The notes under the pieces: generated by a model
The model's input: only the letters and a program-made list of their open reading frames with translations
The model's database searches: none
What the model was told of the DNA's origin: nothing
Shown here: piece after piece, positions 62,220-64,000 of the stretch
Layout of the letters: each line of letters opens with the position of its first letter
How positions within the stretch are numbered: position 1 is the first letter of the stretch
Translations under genes and position numbers: made by a program
Source: Monosiga brevicollis MX1
Lineage: Eukaryota; Opisthokonta; Choanoflagellata; Craspedida; Salpingoecidae
Direction: 5' to 3'
DNA length: 64,000 nucleotides
NCBI RefSeq assembly: GCF_000002865.3
Contig: NW_001865067.1
Location: 238,089-302,088 of the forward strand

Positions 62220-63080
62220 TCAGCAGATAAAGGATCGAGCCTGCAGCGAGGCGTGTGCAGTGCCAATGGAGGACTGGGCTGAGACATTGCCACGAGGTAC
62301 ACTCTCCACGTGTGCCAGCTGGGTAGAATCGTCTCGGAGATGATGGCGGTCGTCGGAGCAGGCTCGGGATCGGGAGAAAGATCGGCGCTGACGGGCGTGG
62401 TGATGACGCGCCAGGCGAGGGGTACAGCGCACCAAGGTCTGCAGTCGTGTTGGTATCGAGTCGTTGTCGTCGTCATCAATCGTGGGCTTGTAGTTCTCAA
62501 TAACATTTTGTTTGATGACATTGATAGGCTTGTTCATGGTTGTCGAGCGGGAGGAGGTGGCAGCGGCGACGTTGGTCTGCACACGAGAAGAAGGAGGAGA
62601 GGCCGCTGTGATTGTTGTAATAGCTGTAGCAGCTGTGGCAGCGGTATCAAGCGTGGTAGCAGCAGCGAAAGTCGGGATGGCCATGTCGGTGTGAGGCTCT
62701 GTCACATTCGTTGCCTCGATCCCCACGACCATTGCTGCTTCCAAGATAGAGGCTCGGTGCTTGGCCTGAACATACTGCTCGTACTCGGTCACGGTCATGC
62801 TCTCGTAGAAGCTGCACTCATGCGGGTTGTCGAAGAAGACGCGTTGCAAGTGACGCCAGAAGCAGGTCTGCTGCAGCTTGTAGCAAAGGATCGATCCGTT
62901 GTGGCCAGCGGCAATGCCAGGAATGGCTTGAGAGTAAGGGCTGCGTCGAGCTTGGCTGCGCGCGTGCGAAAAGGTGGTGGCTTGAGTAGTCAGGAGGATG
63001 TTCTTGTTGTAGGCGTGACGCACAATATCCGCCAGGGTAGGGGGGGAAATAGGCGCTGGGTTGGCAGCAGCAGCGCACAT
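62220..63080 (-). CDS. FWRHLQ-domain protein, long diverged member (about 286 aa)
   Basis: Blocks in order: PTLADIVRHAYNKN (about residues 13-26), a longer link of about 40 residues than in relatives, LQQTCFWRHLQRVFFDNP (about 65-82), and YESMTVTEYEQYVQAK (about 86-101). A long Thr/Ala/Ser-rich low-complexity tail follows, then IDDDDNDSIP and an Arg/His/Ser-rich end. The ATG at 63080 (MCAAAANPAP) aligns the N-terminus with the relatives; the frame stays open to 63308 but that extension has no family similarity. Whether the long tail is all coding is uncertain, since it may include an unrecognised intron. Confidence 0.55.
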   Translation of the reverse strand: MCAAAANPAPISPPTLADIVRHAYNKNILLTTQATTFSHARSQARRSPYSQAIPGIAAGHNGSILCYKLQQTCFWRHLQRVFFDNPHECSFYESMTVTEYEQYVQAKHRASILEAAMVVGIEATNVTEPHTDMAIPTFAAATTLDTAATAATAITTITAASPPSSRVQTNVAAATSSRSTTMNKPINVIKQNVIENYKPTIDDDDNDSIPTRLQTLVRCTPRLARHHHARQRRSFSRSRACSDDRHHLRDDSTQLAHVESVPRGNVSAQSSIGTAHASLQARSFIC

Positions 63081-64000
63081 GGCTCTGGGTGAGGAGGGAC
63101 GGAACAGGTCCTGGGTGTCGGGCTGATTTTGTCTGGGTCGAGGCAAAGCGGGTTGAAAATGGAGGGAGGGACCGTGCTGGTGCAGTTGGCGTGAGGAGGC
63201 GGGTGTTGCAGGGTGCGGGATGTATAAAATGAGCCATGGTGATCGCGAGTGCAAAAACTTCTTGGACTTTATTTGCCGGCTGATAGGATCGTTTGCGGCT
63301 TGGATCAAGCACAGGCTCGTATCGACAGCTCATTCAATACGATATGACCCCACGACGTAGGGGGCAGTGTGTGACGCTCAGCAGGATGATACTCTGGCTG
63401 TAAAAGGTTGAGGGGCAACTGGGCTCTAAAGCCTTTCGTTGGGTCGCCAGTGCCAACACACAGCATCTTTCTTTCACACCATATCATGGTGCTACCCTTT
63501 TTGTCAGGTAGGCAACTGTGCTGGTACTGAGTGACAATCAACCAGAGCAACACGTGAGCTGCTTCCTCGCTGGCCCAGTCCCCACTGCTGTTGAATGGAG
63601 GAGATGTTGTTTGAGATCTGCCGTCTGATAGCCCCATGTAGACCCAACCTACGCAGTCGGGCAACATGCCAGTCACGCACATGTCCTGACAAAAGCCTTG
63701 CCGCACTTGTCCTGACAAAAGCCTTGCCCTTTAGGGTTTTTTTGAGTAGCATTGAGCACCCCAAGCAGGGAGTGGACCCAAACACAGTGTTAACTTTGGG
63801 GTGCGTTAGGGAATCTGCACTCGTTGGTTGATGCTGACCCCCGGCTCCCCCGTGTCTCTCATGCATAAGAAATCCGCATGCCTTGTCATCATGCTGTACG
63901 CAAGGTCAAGCATTCCATCATCACCGTCATGGTCATGAGAAGGAGAGAAGGAGAGAAGGAGAGAAGGAGAGAAGGAGAGAAGGAGTGAAGGAGAGAAGGA
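63081..64000. other. Right end of window
   Basis: No gene recognised. It includes a 21-base direct repeat (63682-63702 and 63708-63728) and a terminal microsatellite. Confidence 0.5.
63939..64000. repeat. (GAGAAGGA)n microsatellite running off the window
   Basis: Tandem GAGAAGGA octamers continuing to the last base. Confidence 0.95.

Overview
This window is eukaryotic nuclear DNA from a choanoflagellate, very probably Monosiga brevicollis. The evidence is the small canonical GT-AG introns, about 55-60% GC coding sequence, choanoflagellate-style extracellular mosaic proteins, and a teneurin gene whose main exon I measure at 6829 bp. That matches my recollection of the published M. brevicollis teneurin. 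All exon maps below were built by hand from splice sites and reading-phase agreement, not from transcripts.

Layout: (1) 1674-13869 (-): a giant, about 4,000-residue, probably secreted beta-repeat protein whose 5' end runs toward a 666-base assembly gap (14154-14819). (2) 15254-15475 (-): probable 3' exons of an unidentified gene. (3) 16210-24749 (+): teneurin, 4 exons, 2699 aa. (4) 25941-29634 (+): ATG9 autophagy scramblase, 14 exons, 672 aa. (5) 29947-30827 (-): thiamin pyrophosphokinase, 2 exons, 251 aa, tail-to-tail with ATG9. (6) 31779-33035 (-): Bud32/TP53RK kinase, 7 exons, 229 aa. (7) 34787-38035 (+): OXR1-type LysM-GRAM-TLDc protein, 7 exons, 797 aa. (8) 39057-50921 (+): an 18-exon, 3331-aa single-pass receptor with an N-terminal JmjC/cupin oxygenase-like domain, Cys-rich, Sushi and HYR-like repeats, a transmembrane helix and an acidic tail carrying seven tyrosines. 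(9) 51691-63080: a tandem array of about 3.6 kb units (two full and one partial, nearly identical) plus two diverged genes. All five genes encode one unrecognised small domain, here called the FWRHLQ domain.

The housekeeping genes (ATG9, TPK1, BUD32, OXR1) have many short exons. The three cell-surface or secreted giants each carry one multi-kilobase exon holding their repeat arrays (about 10 kb, 6.8 kb and 5.7 kb).

The strongest candidates for something undescribed are the JmjC-headed receptor with a phosphotyrosine-motif tail and the tandemly amplified FWRHLQ family. No rRNA, tRNA, CRISPR, transposase or reverse transcriptase was found.
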